NCBI GenBank assembly: GCA_910584715.1
Contig: CAJUAN010000001.1
Coordinates: 1 to 64,000 of the forward strand
Source: an uncultured Oscillospiraceae bacterium
GTDB taxonomy: Bacteria > Bacillota > Clostridia > Oscillospirales > Ruminococcaceae
DNA: 64,000 bases
Direction of reading: 5' to 3'
Below the pieces are notes generated by a model that was given only the letters and a program-made list of their open reading frames with translations, had not been told where the DNA came from and did no database searches. A program made the position numbers and the translations under genes. Shown here one piece after another: positions 8,232 through 18,200 of the stretch. Numbering within the stretch: the first letter of the stretch is position 1; each line of letters opens with the position of its first letter.

Positions 8232-9511
8232 CATACATTTTAAATCCCGACAAGACGGAGGATTTGATGTACGCCACCTCGCTGAACTGTCTGACAAATG
8301 CGGCGGACGCGTACCTTGCAATGCGGACGGTTTACGAACATTTTTCTGGGTATAAATTTAACGAGCCGATTCCATTAAAGGGTAAGGGCAGGGTGAAAGC
8401 GATACACTATATTCAAAGCTTTGATCCTGCGGATAATGTATCGCCCGAACTTGCTCACAAAATTGCAAAAGCTTTTGCGCGAAAAACCTTCGGCGATGAT
8501 TGTCAAATCGTAATTGCCACACATTGCGACAAGTCCCATATTCATAATCATTACATAATAAATACCTATTCGCTGACGGGAGAAAAATTCAATGCCAACA
8601 AGAAAACTCTTGACAGAATTAAGGAATATTCCGACAGGGTATGTCTTGCGTTCGGCGTTCAGCCTTACGATAAATCAAAAGGCAAAGGTAAAACTGTTAT
8701 GTATAATGAATGGGAAAATAAGCGAAGGGGTACTTCATGGAAAGAAAAAATCCGTAATGAAATTGACAGCCTGATTTGTTCGGTAAACAATATTGACGAA
8801 TTGCTTTCCGCGCTTGAAGCAAAAGGCTATACAATCAAGCGTGGAAAATATATTTCCGTGAAAGCACCCGAACAGCAGAGGGCGGTACGTCTTAAAACTC
8901 TCGGCGATGATTACTCGGAGGAAAATCTTTCGTCAAGAATTCTTTGGAAAGACGTTGGAGCAAATTCCGAATTGCAGTCTTGTTTTAATTCCGCGATAAA
9001 AAATAATTTGGACGTTTACAAACTATCCGCGCAGCTTGCAATAATTAACAGCGATAATATTCATTCTATCGGCGAATTGGACGGTAAGATACAAAAGCTG
9101 AAGATTGAATATGAAAATGCGCGTAGAGAATTTAACAAGCTATCGGAAAAATTATCGCAGTTTGAAGCTGTTGAAAAACAGGTCGGCGGGTATTTTGATT
9201 TATTGGAGAAGTCTGAATTGTCCGAAGCGGAACAGTTACAATTAAAAATGTACGGCAGTATTGCGGAACGGTGCAACATACATAGCCGTGATGAGTTGCA
9301 GCGGGTCAAAAATCTGCGGAAAGATACTTCCGAAAGGGTTGAACAGCTTTCCGAGCAGATGAAAAAGTGTAAGCAGGCATATGATATTTATGCTGATATT
9401 GCAGATACCTATAAAAAGATTTCAAAAGGCGATTACATTTCAAATCTTATCGCCGAGAAAAAACGCGAGGACGAGCAAAAGAAAAATGTTATTCATAAAA
9501 AATCGAGGTGA
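8180..9511 (+). CDS. MobA/VirD2-type relaxase, element 1
   Basis: 443 residues, TTG start overlapping mobC. The N-terminal relaxase domain (1-200) has a candidate nucleophile Tyr near residue 19 (SIAYILNP), the IHYIQSF strand and the metal-binding histidine cluster ATHCDKSHIHNH. These proteins nick oriT and lead the strand to the recipient. The C-terminal half is helical, with coiled coil at 300-400 and the ending AYDIYADIADTYKKI, which recurs in the fragment at 14406. No type IV secretion genes are visible, so the element probably uses the machinery of another element (mobilizable rather than self-transmissible), unless such genes lie left of the window. Confidence 0.9.
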   Translation: MPYIKSISIHQPVNRSIAYILNPDKTEDLMYATSLNCLTNAADAYLAMRTVYEHFSGYKFNEPIPLKGKGRVKAIHYIQSFDPADNVSPELAHKIAKAFARKTFGDDCQIVIATHCDKSHIHNHYIINTYSLTGEKFNANKKTLDRIKEYSDRVCLAFGVQPYDKSKGKGKTVMYNEWENKRRGTSWKEKIRNEIDSLICSVNNIDELLSALEAKGYTIKRGKYISVKAPEQQRAVRLKTLGDDYSEENLSSRILWKDVGANSELQSCFNSAIKNNLDVYKLSAQLAIINSDNIHSIGELDGKIQKLKIEYENARREFNKLSEKLSQFEAVEKQVGGYFDLLEKSELSEAEQLQLKMYGSIAERCNIHSRDELQRVKNLRKDTSERVEQLSEQMKKCKQAYDIYADIADTYKKISKGDYISNLIAEKKREDEQKKNVIHKKSR

Positions 9512-9547
9512 CTTTGGGCATATTTTTGCAAGTTTTTCTAAAAATTC

Positions 9548-9576
9548 TTGACTTTAAATCGCAAAAGTGATATAAT
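9548..9576 (+). promoter_or_regulatory. Promoter of integrase 1
   Basis: TTGACT (9548-9553), 17-bp spacer, TATAAT (9571-9576), 47 bp before the integrase ATG, which is preceded by AAAGGAGG. Confidence 0.75.
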
Positions 9577-9623
9577 ATAGACAGCAGAAATATGCCAATG
9601 GTAACTTAAAGGAGGTTTGCCAC

Positions 9624-10856
9624 ATGGCATCGATTGAAAAACGAGGAAACTCGTATCGTATTAAAGTATCCTGCGGATACAAAGCCGACGGAAAACAAGT
9701 GACGCAGAAAATGACTTGGACTCCCGTCGAGGGAATGACGGAAAAGCAAATCGAAAAGGAATTGCAGCGACAGGCTGTACTTTTTGAGGAGGACTGCAAG
9801 CGCGGTCAAATCGTTTCGGCAATCAAATTTGAGACCTTTGCCGAGGAATGGTTCGAGGACTATGCAAAACTGAATTTGAAAAGTACAACCTTTACCCGTC
9901 AACGACAGCTTACAAAGCGTGTGTACGCCGCGATAGGACATATCCGATTGGACAAGCTGACTACCCGCGAAATTCAGAAGTTCATCAACAGTCTTGCAAA
10001 GGACGGCGTGAACGAAAATACGGGTAAGGCGTTATCCAGAAAAACTATGGTGCATTATTTGTCGTTTATTTCGACGGTGATTGATTTCGCCATAAAAATG
10101 GATATGCTGACGGATAATCCTTGTCGGCGAGTGACAATTCCTAAAGGCTCAAAAAAGGAACGTCAAATTCTCACGATTGAGCAGACAGAAGAATTTTTTA
10201 AGCTGCTTCAAAATGCTCCGCTGAAATACCGCGCATTTTTCACTTTGGATATTTACAGTGGTATGCGTAGGGGAGAAATGCTGGGTCTGGAGTGGAAAGA
10301 CATTGATTTCCAGACTGGTGTTATCCATATTCAGCGTACATCGAATTACACAAAAGCGAGAGGAATTTACACCGATACCACCAAGACCGAAAGTTCCGTA
10401 CGTTTCATAAAAGTGCCTATGGAAATTATCGAGGTTTTGGCGGTTTACAAAGCAAAGCAGGACGAGGAACGTTTGAAGTTAGGCGACAAGTGGCACGATA
10501 CGGACAGACTTTTTGTTAAGTGGGACGGTCAACCGATGAATCCGCAGACACCCTATGGTTGGTTGAAAGAGTTTTGCGAAAAGAATGATTTCCCGTTTTA
10601 TGGAATACATCAATTCCGACACTTACATACCAGTCTTTTAATCGGCGCGGGAATTGACCCCACCACGGTTTCGGGAATTTTAGGGCATTCTCAGGTTTCA
10701 ACGACTTTAAATCTGTACAGTCATATGTTTCGCGAAAATCAAGTCAAGGCTTGCGACGCTGTTGCAAACGCTCTTAGCTTTACCAACCACACCAAATGCA
10801 TTGACATTGAGGATAATATTCCTCACAGAAACATTGTCCGCCACAAGACGGGGTAA
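9624..10856 (+). CDS. int: Tyrosine recombinase/integrase of element 1 (Tn916 Int type)
   Basis: 410 residues. An N-terminal AP2-like arm-binding domain (ASIEKRGNSYRIKVSCGY), a core-binding SAM-like domain (about 70-170) and a catalytic domain (180-395) with Arg in SGMRRGEMLGLEW, HQFRH for the H-x-x-R box, LGHSQVSTT and the nucleophile Tyr in LNLYSHMF. It catalyses excision and integration. The gene is the last one before the attachment core at 10962, the normal place for an integrase of a tRNA-targeting element. It is clearly homologous to the integrase at 29471 over its full length. I see no excisionase gene in the visible part of element 1. Confidence 0.95.
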   Translation: MASIEKRGNSYRIKVSCGYKADGKQVTQKMTWTPVEGMTEKQIEKELQRQAVLFEEDCKRGQIVSAIKFETFAEEWFEDYAKLNLKSTTFTRQRQLTKRVYAAIGHIRLDKLTTREIQKFINSLAKDGVNENTGKALSRKTMVHYLSFISTVIDFAIKMDMLTDNPCRRVTIPKGSKKERQILTIEQTEEFFKLLQNAPLKYRAFFTLDIYSGMRRGEMLGLEWKDIDFQTGVIHIQRTSNYTKARGIYTDTTKTESSVRFIKVPMEIIEVLAVYKAKQDEERLKLGDKWHDTDRLFVKWDGQPMNPQTPYGWLKEFCEKNDFPFYGIHQFRHLHTSLLIGAGIDPTTVSGILGHSQVSTTLNLYSHMFRENQVKACDAVANALSFTNHTKCIDIEDNIPHRNIVRHKTG

Positions 10857-10920
10857 GTTACGTCAAGTTAAAATAAGTCCCATATAAGTCCCAAGGGCTG
10901 TTTTTCAGGTAAAACAAAAA

Positions 10921-10952
10921 TCAGCAAACCGCGTAGTTATGCGGTTTGCTGA
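10921..10952. terminator. Terminator downstream of integrase 1
   Basis: A 12-bp stem (TCAGCAAACCGC and its complement) around an 8-base loop, flanked by A-rich and T-rich tracts, ten bases before the att core. The same hairpin-then-att order is found at 30724-30787. Confidence 0.75.
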
Positions 10953-10961
10953 TAAAAATTC

Positions 10962-10984
10962 TGGTGACCCGTACGGGAATTGAA
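10962..10984. other. Internal att core: junction of elements 1 and 2
   Basis: 23 bp identical to the 3' end (T arm, acceptor, CCA) of the tRNA-Glu gene at 30765-30787, starting TGGTGACCCGTACGG; the match breaks on both sides. It is the displaced attachment core left when a second element entered the same tRNA gene, marking the right end of element 1 and the left end of element 2. Confidence 0.85.
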
Positions 10985-11103
10985 AATGAAAATCGCTTTT
11001 TTCTAATTTTCTGTAAATTGCAGAAAATCCCGTAAAATAGGCATTTGACGGCAATTTACAATATTCAAATTATGCTGTTTTTCGCTAACTTTTCATAAGA
11101 TTA

Positions 11104-11122
11104 GCGGACAAACAGCGGACAA
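11104..11122 (+). repeat. Paired GCGGACA repeats at the left end of element 2 (probable integrase arm sites)
   Basis: GCGGACA at 11104-11110 and 11115-11121, 11 bp apart. The same heptamer occurs three times at the other end of the element (30659, 30680, 30691). Repeats at both element ends are the usual arm-type sites of Tn916/lambda-type integrases. Confidence 0.55.
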
Positions 11123-11143
11123 GTTTTGATATACCCCTGAAAT

Positions 11144-11176
11144 AAAACAGGCAGAATTTAAAATTCTGCCTGTTTT
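11144..11176. terminator. Palindromic terminator near the left end of element 2
   Basis: A 16-bp near-perfect palindrome (AAAACAGGCAGAATTT and complement) ending in T/A tracts, usable on both strands, just inside element 2. No gene ends here now. Confidence 0.6.
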
Positions 11177-11235
11177 AAATTCCATATCAAATCATAATAA
11201 GTTATACAGCTATTCAAGTGAACAAGTAATGGTTA

Positions 11236-11415
11236 TTAAGGCAATACCGCACAGAGATTGCCGCGCAGATGCGCAGTCAGATTTTTCGTCAGATTGTACC
11301 AAAATTTTGCAGGAATACTCGCGTATTTCAAAAAATTTCGGTGCAATATGACGGAAAATATGCAAGCAGATGTGCGGCAAAGGCGTCAGCCGCTCTTTGT
11401 GCGGTATTGCCTTAA
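11236..11415. mobile_element. MITE-like palindromic insertion, 180 bp
   Basis: The ends are inverted repeats of about 18 bp (TTAAGGCAATACCGCACA and its complement). The interior is also an imperfect palindrome: the block around 11279-11312 pairs with 11331-11365. TTAA at each end could be a duplicated target. It has no coding capacity, so it would depend on a transposase elsewhere. A folded RNA is an alternative reading. Confidence 0.55.
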
Positions 11416-11455
11416 TCGTGAAAGTGTGGATGATGGAAAACATTACATTGTTAAA

Positions 11456-12934
11456 TTAATCAAAAGATTCTTTAGATTTTTCTGAAATACTTTTCTTTTC
11501 ATCATGGTAATAAATAAATAATCCAACCATAAATGCTGTTAAATCCAAAAAAAGTGCAAATGCAGCTGAAAACCATATATTAAATGTATATTTACTGAAA
11601 AAGGAATTAAACGCTCTCTCTACTTTATTGATGTCTGAAAGATATAACCGCTCTATTTTACTTAATTCTTCATAAAGATCAAGAGGTTTATACGATTCTA
11701 ATAAATCAATATCAATACTTTTATCTGTAATATATAGAGAATTCGATTTTATGTATGGTGGTGTGCTTTCAACTAGCTTTTTTAAATTTTCATAATTTAA
11801 TTGCCAATTATTTTTCCAGGTAGTTATATCACTTTCAATTAAATTTATTGAATTTTCGAATAATATTTCATTATTTAATAAATTAAATTCTCCATTTGCA
11901 TAGTTTTTAGCGCTTAACTTTAATAATTTATATTTGTCTATTGTTATATTTAATTCCTTTGTCTTCTGAACAAGTTCTTCATATTCTGAAACGATGTTTT
12001 CATTATTTCCAAGTTCCAAAATCATATTAGTCAGTTCATTCATGTCCTTATCTAAGATATCAGCGTTTGGTTCTCTTTTTAATAATTCAGAAAGAAATTC
12101 TTGTGTAATAATTTCTTTAGATGGAGTATAATTTTTATATTCAAGTTCAGCTTTATCATATTTTTCCTTAGCAATTAGTGTTTCATTTTCTGCTTTACTT
12201 AATTGCTCAAATACATCCTCCATTTCTTTTTTTGCATCATCATACTTTGTACTACCATCTCTCTCATATACAAAAATTTGTTTACTCAAAGTATTAACTT
12301 CATTAACTAATATATCATATTTCTTTTGTAAAAGTTGTTTCTTTTCTTCACAAGCATCATAGTTACTTTTCGCTAAAACCCTTGCTTCTTCTAATTCATT
12401 TATAGATACTTCTTCAATAGTTGTTTTAGGCAACGGCAAATCACTAAGTTGATTACATGCAATAATTGCAGTAGCTTTTATATTTTCATCAATATACTTT
12501 GATGTTAATTCCAATGCTTCATTATATTTGTTGGTTAAAACCATATTTGCATCTATATAACTAATATTGCGAGATAAATATGAAGCATCACAAATATATA
12601 CAAAAGAAAATATCGAGGAAGATAACAATACCGTTATGAAAAAAATAACAAATAATACACATACTACTTTTTTTTCCACATTATTTTTTATATTATTTTT
12701 AATTTTAGCAAAATATCCAGGAAGTTTTAAATTTAGAATAAAAAGTATAGTTTGAATGCTGAAAGAAATTATTCCTGCCTGCCATGCTTGTGAATCCTTA
12801 AAAACAAAATTTCCTAAACCCGTTGCGGTTGTAATGCAAGATACAATAGTAAAGCAAAATGCAGCTATCTTCATAAGTTGAATTCCTTGCTTGTTTGTAC
12901 TTTCCTTTTTAATATAACTTGTTGATTTGTTCAA
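11456..12934 (-). CDS. Membrane protein with large extracytoplasmic coiled-coil domain
   Basis: 492 residues from a TTG start behind AAAGGAGG. Three hydrophobic segments lie near residues 22-41, 53-72 and 90-116, and one more near 460-482. The 340 residues between them are rich in Glu/Lys/Leu heptads with long coiled coils and no Cys-rich or catalytic motif that I recognise. It is followed (upstream on the minus strand) by another membrane protein 84 bp away, so they may be one unit. AT content is high, typical of accessory genes. Function unknown; surface, phage-defence or exclusion roles are only guesses. Confidence 0.65.
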   Translation of the reverse strand: MNKSTSYIKKESTNKQGIQLMKIAAFCFTIVSCITTATGLGNFVFKDSQAWQAGIISFSIQTILFILNLKLPGYFAKIKNNIKNNVEKKVVCVLFVIFFITVLLSSSIFSFVYICDASYLSRNISYIDANMVLTNKYNEALELTSKYIDENIKATAIIACNQLSDLPLPKTTIEEVSINELEEARVLAKSNYDACEEKKQLLQKKYDILVNEVNTLSKQIFVYERDGSTKYDDAKKEMEDVFEQLSKAENETLIAKEKYDKAELEYKNYTPSKEIITQEFLSELLKREPNADILDKDMNELTNMILELGNNENIVSEYEELVQKTKELNITIDKYKLLKLSAKNYANGEFNLLNNEILFENSINLIESDITTWKNNWQLNYENLKKLVESTPPYIKSNSLYITDKSIDIDLLESYKPLDLYEELSKIERLYLSDINKVERAFNSFFSKYTFNIWFSAAFALFLDLTAFMVGLFIYYHDEKKSISEKSKESFD

Positions 12935-13018
12935 AATACAGCCTCCTTTATGGTTATTTTTAATAGACTATGCATACTTATTATGTTAAAACTTGTTATT
13001 ACATTTTGTGCTTTTGAA

Positions 13019-14251
13019 TTAATCCTCAACTAATGAATTACTTTCCTCTTGTACTTGGAAATCATTTATGTCATTAATATCATTTTCTTCTTGAGATAAT
13101 ACAAATTTTGACATAATTATAAAATAACATGGTATAAATTTAATAAATTCAAGTATTCCACTAATTGTTTCATGCGTAATCTCATATATAGAGTCTACTA
13201 TTTTAAATACGTCATTGGCGATCTTTGTTCCAAATTCTTTTATCTTTACAGGGGGAATATTTTTTTCATTCCAATTAAGCAATATGAAAATACCGTGGAG
13301 AACGTAAGTTAAGACCAAAAAAACTGCTAATAGTACAAAAATCATTAATGGAAACGCAACAACATTATTAAGATTATCACTTACAAAATTTATAAAATAA
13401 TCTAATGAAAATTTATCATTATAAAATATAAACCCCAAAAGTAAAATTATGAATGCTCCTAAAAAGCTAGCGGGATATTTTTTTATTATATCAGGAACAT
13501 TAAAACTTTTTCTTTTATAGAATAGCAAATTAATTATTTCCTGTGTAAACCATATAACTATATATATCCCAAATGGAATTCCTATAATACATCCAATAAA
13601 GATGCTAATTGCTTTTATCCAACCTTGCCATGAATCAAAATTTCCATCTTTATAAATATAATAAAATATAGCTACTAAAAAACCTAATAAAATGATAAAT
13701 CCAAATATGCATGCCAAAATATAACTAATTGAATTTTTGGGGAGGGAAGAAATTGCTACACCGTCCGAGGAAGATGAAGTTTTCTCCTTTTCAGTATGCA
13801 TTGTATCTAACCTATTATTAATGGCAGCTGGAACTTGCTCAGAAAATTCTGAATTCCTTGATTTCTTTTTAAAATTAATATTATTAGACCATTGGCATAA
13901 CTTAACTATAAATAAAATTAATAATGTTACTATTACAATTCCACATAGAGTTACATACACATTTGAAAATTCAAAGCTATTTTTAATACTTTCTAGCTTA
14001 TTAAGTGAATATAAGCTATGTATAGCAATTATATTAATTGCAAAGCAGATAATAATTGTAAAACATATTTCTTTATTTTTAAATTTAAACAACCACCATG
14101 CAAAAGTAATTACTTGTACCAACAGTATAATAAATGTGACAAAAAAAGTAAAATCTGGATAAGTAAAACAAAATAATTTAAGTAAAGGTAAAAATAATGT
14201 ATTAATTAAAATTAATATGATTGACTTAATATGATTTCGAAAAAAATTCAT
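13019..14251 (-). CDS. Polytopic membrane protein of unknown function
   Basis: 410 residues, ATG preceded by CAGGAGA. About eight hydrophobic segments: a cluster of four in residues 8-130, a polar Ser-rich linker (130-175) and four more in 178-345, then an acidic C-terminal tail (NDINDINDFQVQEESN). No transporter or enzyme motif is evident. It lies upstream of the coiled-coil membrane protein in the same orientation. Base composition is markedly AT-rich. Confidence 0.6.
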   Translation of the reverse strand: MNFFRNHIKSIILILINTLFLPLLKLFCFTYPDFTFFVTFIILLVQVITFAWWLFKFKNKEICFTIIICFAINIIAIHSLYSLNKLESIKNSFEFSNVYVTLCGIVIVTLLILFIVKLCQWSNNINFKKKSRNSEFSEQVPAAINNRLDTMHTEKEKTSSSSDGVAISSLPKNSISYILACIFGFIILLGFLVAIFYYIYKDGNFDSWQGWIKAISIFIGCIIGIPFGIYIVIWFTQEIINLLFYKRKSFNVPDIIKKYPASFLGAFIILLLGFIFYNDKFSLDYFINFVSDNLNNVVAFPLMIFVLLAVFLVLTYVLHGIFILLNWNEKNIPPVKIKEFGTKIANDVFKIVDSIYEITHETISGILEFIKFIPCYFIIMSKFVLSQEENDINDINDFQVQEESNSLVED

Positions 14252-14405
14252 AATTTTCTCCTGTATATTTATTTAGTATTTAAAACATAATAGTATAATT
14301 ATTTTATATTTTTTGTCGAATTTTCAATATAATTGCGCCAAATGCATGTGAAACTGCCTGAAAAGCACTTTTTATCAAAAAATTGCAGTCCTCAAAAAAA
14401 CTTTC

Positions 14406-14528
14406 GAGGACTGCGAGGGAATGTACGAAGTGTACAGGGATATTGCCGATACTTATTATGCTATTGCTAAAGTATATTATGTTTCAAAACTTGCAAAGGG
14501 GAAAATTAAAAAACAATATATAAAATAA
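14406..14528 (+). pseudogene. Relaxase 3' fragment (decayed mob gene)
   Basis: Forty codons ending at TAA 14528 encode GMYEVYRDIADTYYAIAKVYYVSKL, read in parts, which aligns with the last part of the relaxase at 8180 (AYDIYADIADTYKKISK, DYISNL). An in-frame TGA at 14349 limits the frame and no relaxase domain precedes it. This is the tail of a former relaxase gene, so the left part of element 2 includes the debris of another mobilizable element. The flanking bases also form a 9-bp hairpin (GCAGTCCTC/GAGGACTGC). Confidence 0.6.
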
Positions 14529-14544
14529 TCAAATATTTTAAAAA

Positions 14545-15057
14545 TTAGCAATTTTTATTATAGACTAAATAATTTTGAGACATAAATAATTCTATTTTTT
14601 TATTTTTTGCCTTGCAAATAAATAACTTAAAGGCGTATTTGTTGTTTATATAAATATGAATATAGTTCCCAGATAAAATGTAGGATACGTTGCAAGAAGC
14701 AATGTTTCCATTCTTGGTTACAATTTTATTTGAAAAAATAAAAACATAATCTATTCCTAAAACATACCATATAAATAACAATATAAAAAAAGTTGTATAT
14801 GCTCTGTTATCAATATTTATATGCAACCCTAACTGTCTATCCACAATATGACCATATAAAATTGATATAAAAAATAAAATACGTACAATCCAATATCCAA
14901 TATGATCATATTTAATGAGAAAAAATCTTGGCTTTTTTATTATAATACATTTAACTAAATGTACTATTTCTTTAAAAATCACCAAAACTAAAAATAAACA
15001 TCCAAGCATTAGCATATAGTTAGCGTTCATAAAAAACTCAAGATTATGTAAATTCAT
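14545..15057 (-). CDS. Small polytopic membrane protein
   Basis: 170 residues from ATG 15057, chosen because GAGG lies 11 bases upstream; the frame is open to 15144. Four hydrophobic segments (about residues 10-32, 48-70, 85-110, and a weaker one) are followed by a 50-residue beta-rich tail with ...IHIYINNKYAFKLF. The gene lies downstream of the giant secreted protein in the same direction, with a long-looped inverted repeat between them (15102-15158). No family recognised. It might belong to the quorum-controlled unit. Confidence 0.5.
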   Translation of the reverse strand: MNLHNLEFFMNANYMLMLGCLFLVLVIFKEIVHLVKCIIIKKPRFFLIKYDHIGYWIVRILFFISILYGHIVDRQLGLHINIDNRAYTTFFILLFIWYVLGIDYVFIFSNKIVTKNGNIASCNVSYILSGNYIHIYINNKYAFKLFICKAKNKKIELFMSQNYLVYNKNC

Positions 15058-15101
15058 GTTTAGCATTACCTCTACTAAAAGCATAATTTTTTTATTTTGC
15101 A

Positions 15102-15158
15102 GGGGATAGAGCCTGCATCTCAAAGTTTTGTCAAAAAAGAACATAAAGCTCTATCCCC
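15102..15158. repeat. Inverted repeat between giant-protein gene and membrane-protein gene
   Basis: GGGGATAGAGC (15102-15112) and its exact complement (15148-15158) with a 35-base spacer. The 3' side lacks a T tract on either strand, so it is a weak terminator candidate; an RNA processing or stability element is an alternative. Confidence 0.4.
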
Positions 15159-15221
15159 ATACAAAATTTGCGTAAATATAAAGCTATCTATTTGTTTGCT
15201 ATTGTATGATATTTTTAGAAA

Positions 15222-18200
15222 TTATGCACAGATGAAAATCCAATATAAATCTTCAGCTTCATAGTCCTTGGCTACTTCGCCTCTAATTTTTAAAGCGCCT
15301 TGATATTTATTTATATAATATGCATTATCCCATGAATACCAGTTAAGAAAAACATTGGTACTGCCCATTCCTGGTAGAGACGTATCACATATGTAATAAA
15401 TATTTCCATCATTCTTGCATATTGAACTGTTAAAACTTTTTGTTAGTATAGCTTTTTCTTTAGTTACTCCAACATTATATAAAGACACACAAATTAATAC
15501 TAAAGCGGTAATCTCTGGCAAGCCAGTTAATACACTTCCCTCTTTTATTATGCCCTTGGACACTAACTGTTTAACAAACCATTCAAATGGAATACCGCCC
15601 GCAAGGGCTTCGTATACAGATTTGTTGACATCTTCGTCAGTAATTTCTTTAGAGAAAAAATTAAGTCTTAAAGCTTCTTCATTAATGTATTTGTTACTAA
15701 AAAAAGCCATTTGGACTAATGGAACATCCTCGAATGAACCTTTATCCACAATAAATGTAGATTTTTTTAGATCCGACTCAAAAATTCCACCATTGGGCGC
15801 ATAAACCCAGTTATCCTGTTCAAAAGTAAGAGTATATTTCTCCTCATCACCTGCTAATCCCAAAACCTCAATACGATACTTCTTACCCTTTTCAAGTTGA
15901 GCTTTTATAACAACATTTCTGTCTCCATTTTCAGTATATATTGTTTTTATAACTTTGTTAGGATCAATATCCGTATACCTTTCACCTCTTGTATTTTGCT
16001 TGATAGACAAAGAGGCTCTACTTTGCGAATAAGCAGAAAACTTAATAATATAATCACTACTTTCCTCTGGTTCCAAAACATATTTAGCCGTGGAATTATT
16101 TTTTCTTGTATAACATAAAGTATTCTTTGTATATCCATTATCAATATCTTTCTTTGGAATTACATAAATATCAGGACATTCAGGATAGCCTGTGATACTA
16201 AAGTTACTACCTGAACCAAAAACATAAGTATCATCAATTGTTAAATCAACTACGTTAGTATCATTATGCTTATTTTTATTCATACCTAAATCTTCACAAT
16301 GGTCTTCATATTTGTCATTAAATCCGTCATTATCGCTATCTTCAATAGTAGGATCAGAAAGCACCATAAGTACAGTACGTCCCTCTGCGTCTTCCCTTAA
16401 ATCTGCAAATCTGTCTATTGGTATTGGCTTTCCTTCTGACACTCTTTGCATAAGCCATCCATATTTAGGCAATTTAATTTTTGCAGCACGTGATGAATAA
16501 GCAGAATATGTGGATTCTGAATATTGCATAATATGTTCAAAATCAATTTCGTCAACATCAAGCAAACCATCACCATCATAATCCTGCGTACTCGTAGTTG
16601 AAATTTCACCGAAATCATCGGGAAGTCTCTCAAAGTCGTTAGATTTAATAATTATTTCTTCCTCTTCGTCAAAAATATGCTCAAATACAAATTCACTGAA
16701 TGCAAGCCTGCCATTGCCAGCAATCATCTGATGTATGCTGTTATTCGATGAAAGTGCAGCATAATTATTGATATTAGTACATCCAGGGGCATATACAAAG
16801 CTAAAATCCATTCCCCGCTCTTTCAATGTGTCAATTCCGCCGTTAATCGTGGAACATGCTGGATTACAACCACTATCAATAACAAAACAATATTTTTTAC
16901 TGTTTTCAAGAAAATCCTCAGTCATATTGTTTTTAATGCCATTTACTGCCTTTGTAAGCATATAAATAGTAGGTTCAAGGGAAACATCAATTACAGGAGT
17001 ATTATTAATCATCAAAACAGCGTCGTCAATATTTTCTGCATAATGTGTACCGGTATTTGTATTTGTATACATACCACCTGTCCATGTTACAAAATGGACT
17101 CTTGCATTAATTCCATGTTTTTCAGCTTCATTAAAAATATCAGTTACAGCGGTTGTAAGTTCCGCTTTAAGATATTTATAAAACGTTGAATTAGAATATA
17201 CGACAAATATTACATCAAGGTTATCATCGTTTGATACCTTAAATGCAGATGTTTCATCGTCTGAAAGAGCCATTACCTGCGATTCTGCCGCTTTCGGCTC
17301 TATGCCAAGCTTTTCAAACCATACTTCCATGTCAATAAGGCAGTATGTACCCATTTCGTCAACATTTGCATAAACTCTGTTGTTGGCAATATCGTGGAAC
17401 GTTTCAATAGGCAGGAGCATATTAATATCATCAAAATACTTGAAAACATTAAATCTTTTTATACCTACAAATTCGTCCGAAACAGAAACGTACTTACCGT
17501 TTGTGTTTGCAACATATTCATTGCCAATGTCAAAGTTAATTGTGATTTTTTCAACCTTTAGCTTGTCGTTATAGAAGAACTCTGGAGTAATACCTAAAAT
17601 TGCCTCATTACTTACAAATGCAGCGTAACCGCTCTCATAAGCATAAAGATTATTGGCAGCAACACCCGCAGCAGTAACATCTACCGATACCTTAAACGGA
17701 TTTTCATCTGTATTTACAGAAGCAAAATTTTCTGTATTTGCCCCGACAGATTGCTCAAATGTGCGTTCATTATCGGGAATACCGTCTGTTGAAGTGCTTG
17801 TCGGGTCAAGTCCTAAGTCTATTTCGTCTTTGTCAGTAACTCCGTCATCATCAGTATCAACCTTTAATGGGTCAGTATTGTATTTATTTACTTCCTCACC
17901 GTCAGTAAGTCCGTCGGAATCGCTGTCCGCACTGTTAGGGTCAGTACCCAATTCATACTCACGAAGATTTGACAAACCGTCCTTGTCAAAATCCTCATCG
18001 CCGTCAGTAATGCCGTTGTCGTCTGTATCTGCCTTTGTAGGGTCAGTTCCAAGATAGTAAACCTCATATCCGTCAGGCAGACCGTCGCCGTCTGTATCAG
18101 GATTTGTCGGGTCGGTTTCAAAATAATATTTTTCATAAACATCGGTAAGACCGTCGTTATCAGTATCAGTTTCATCTTCCCAATCAATAGGATAATATGC

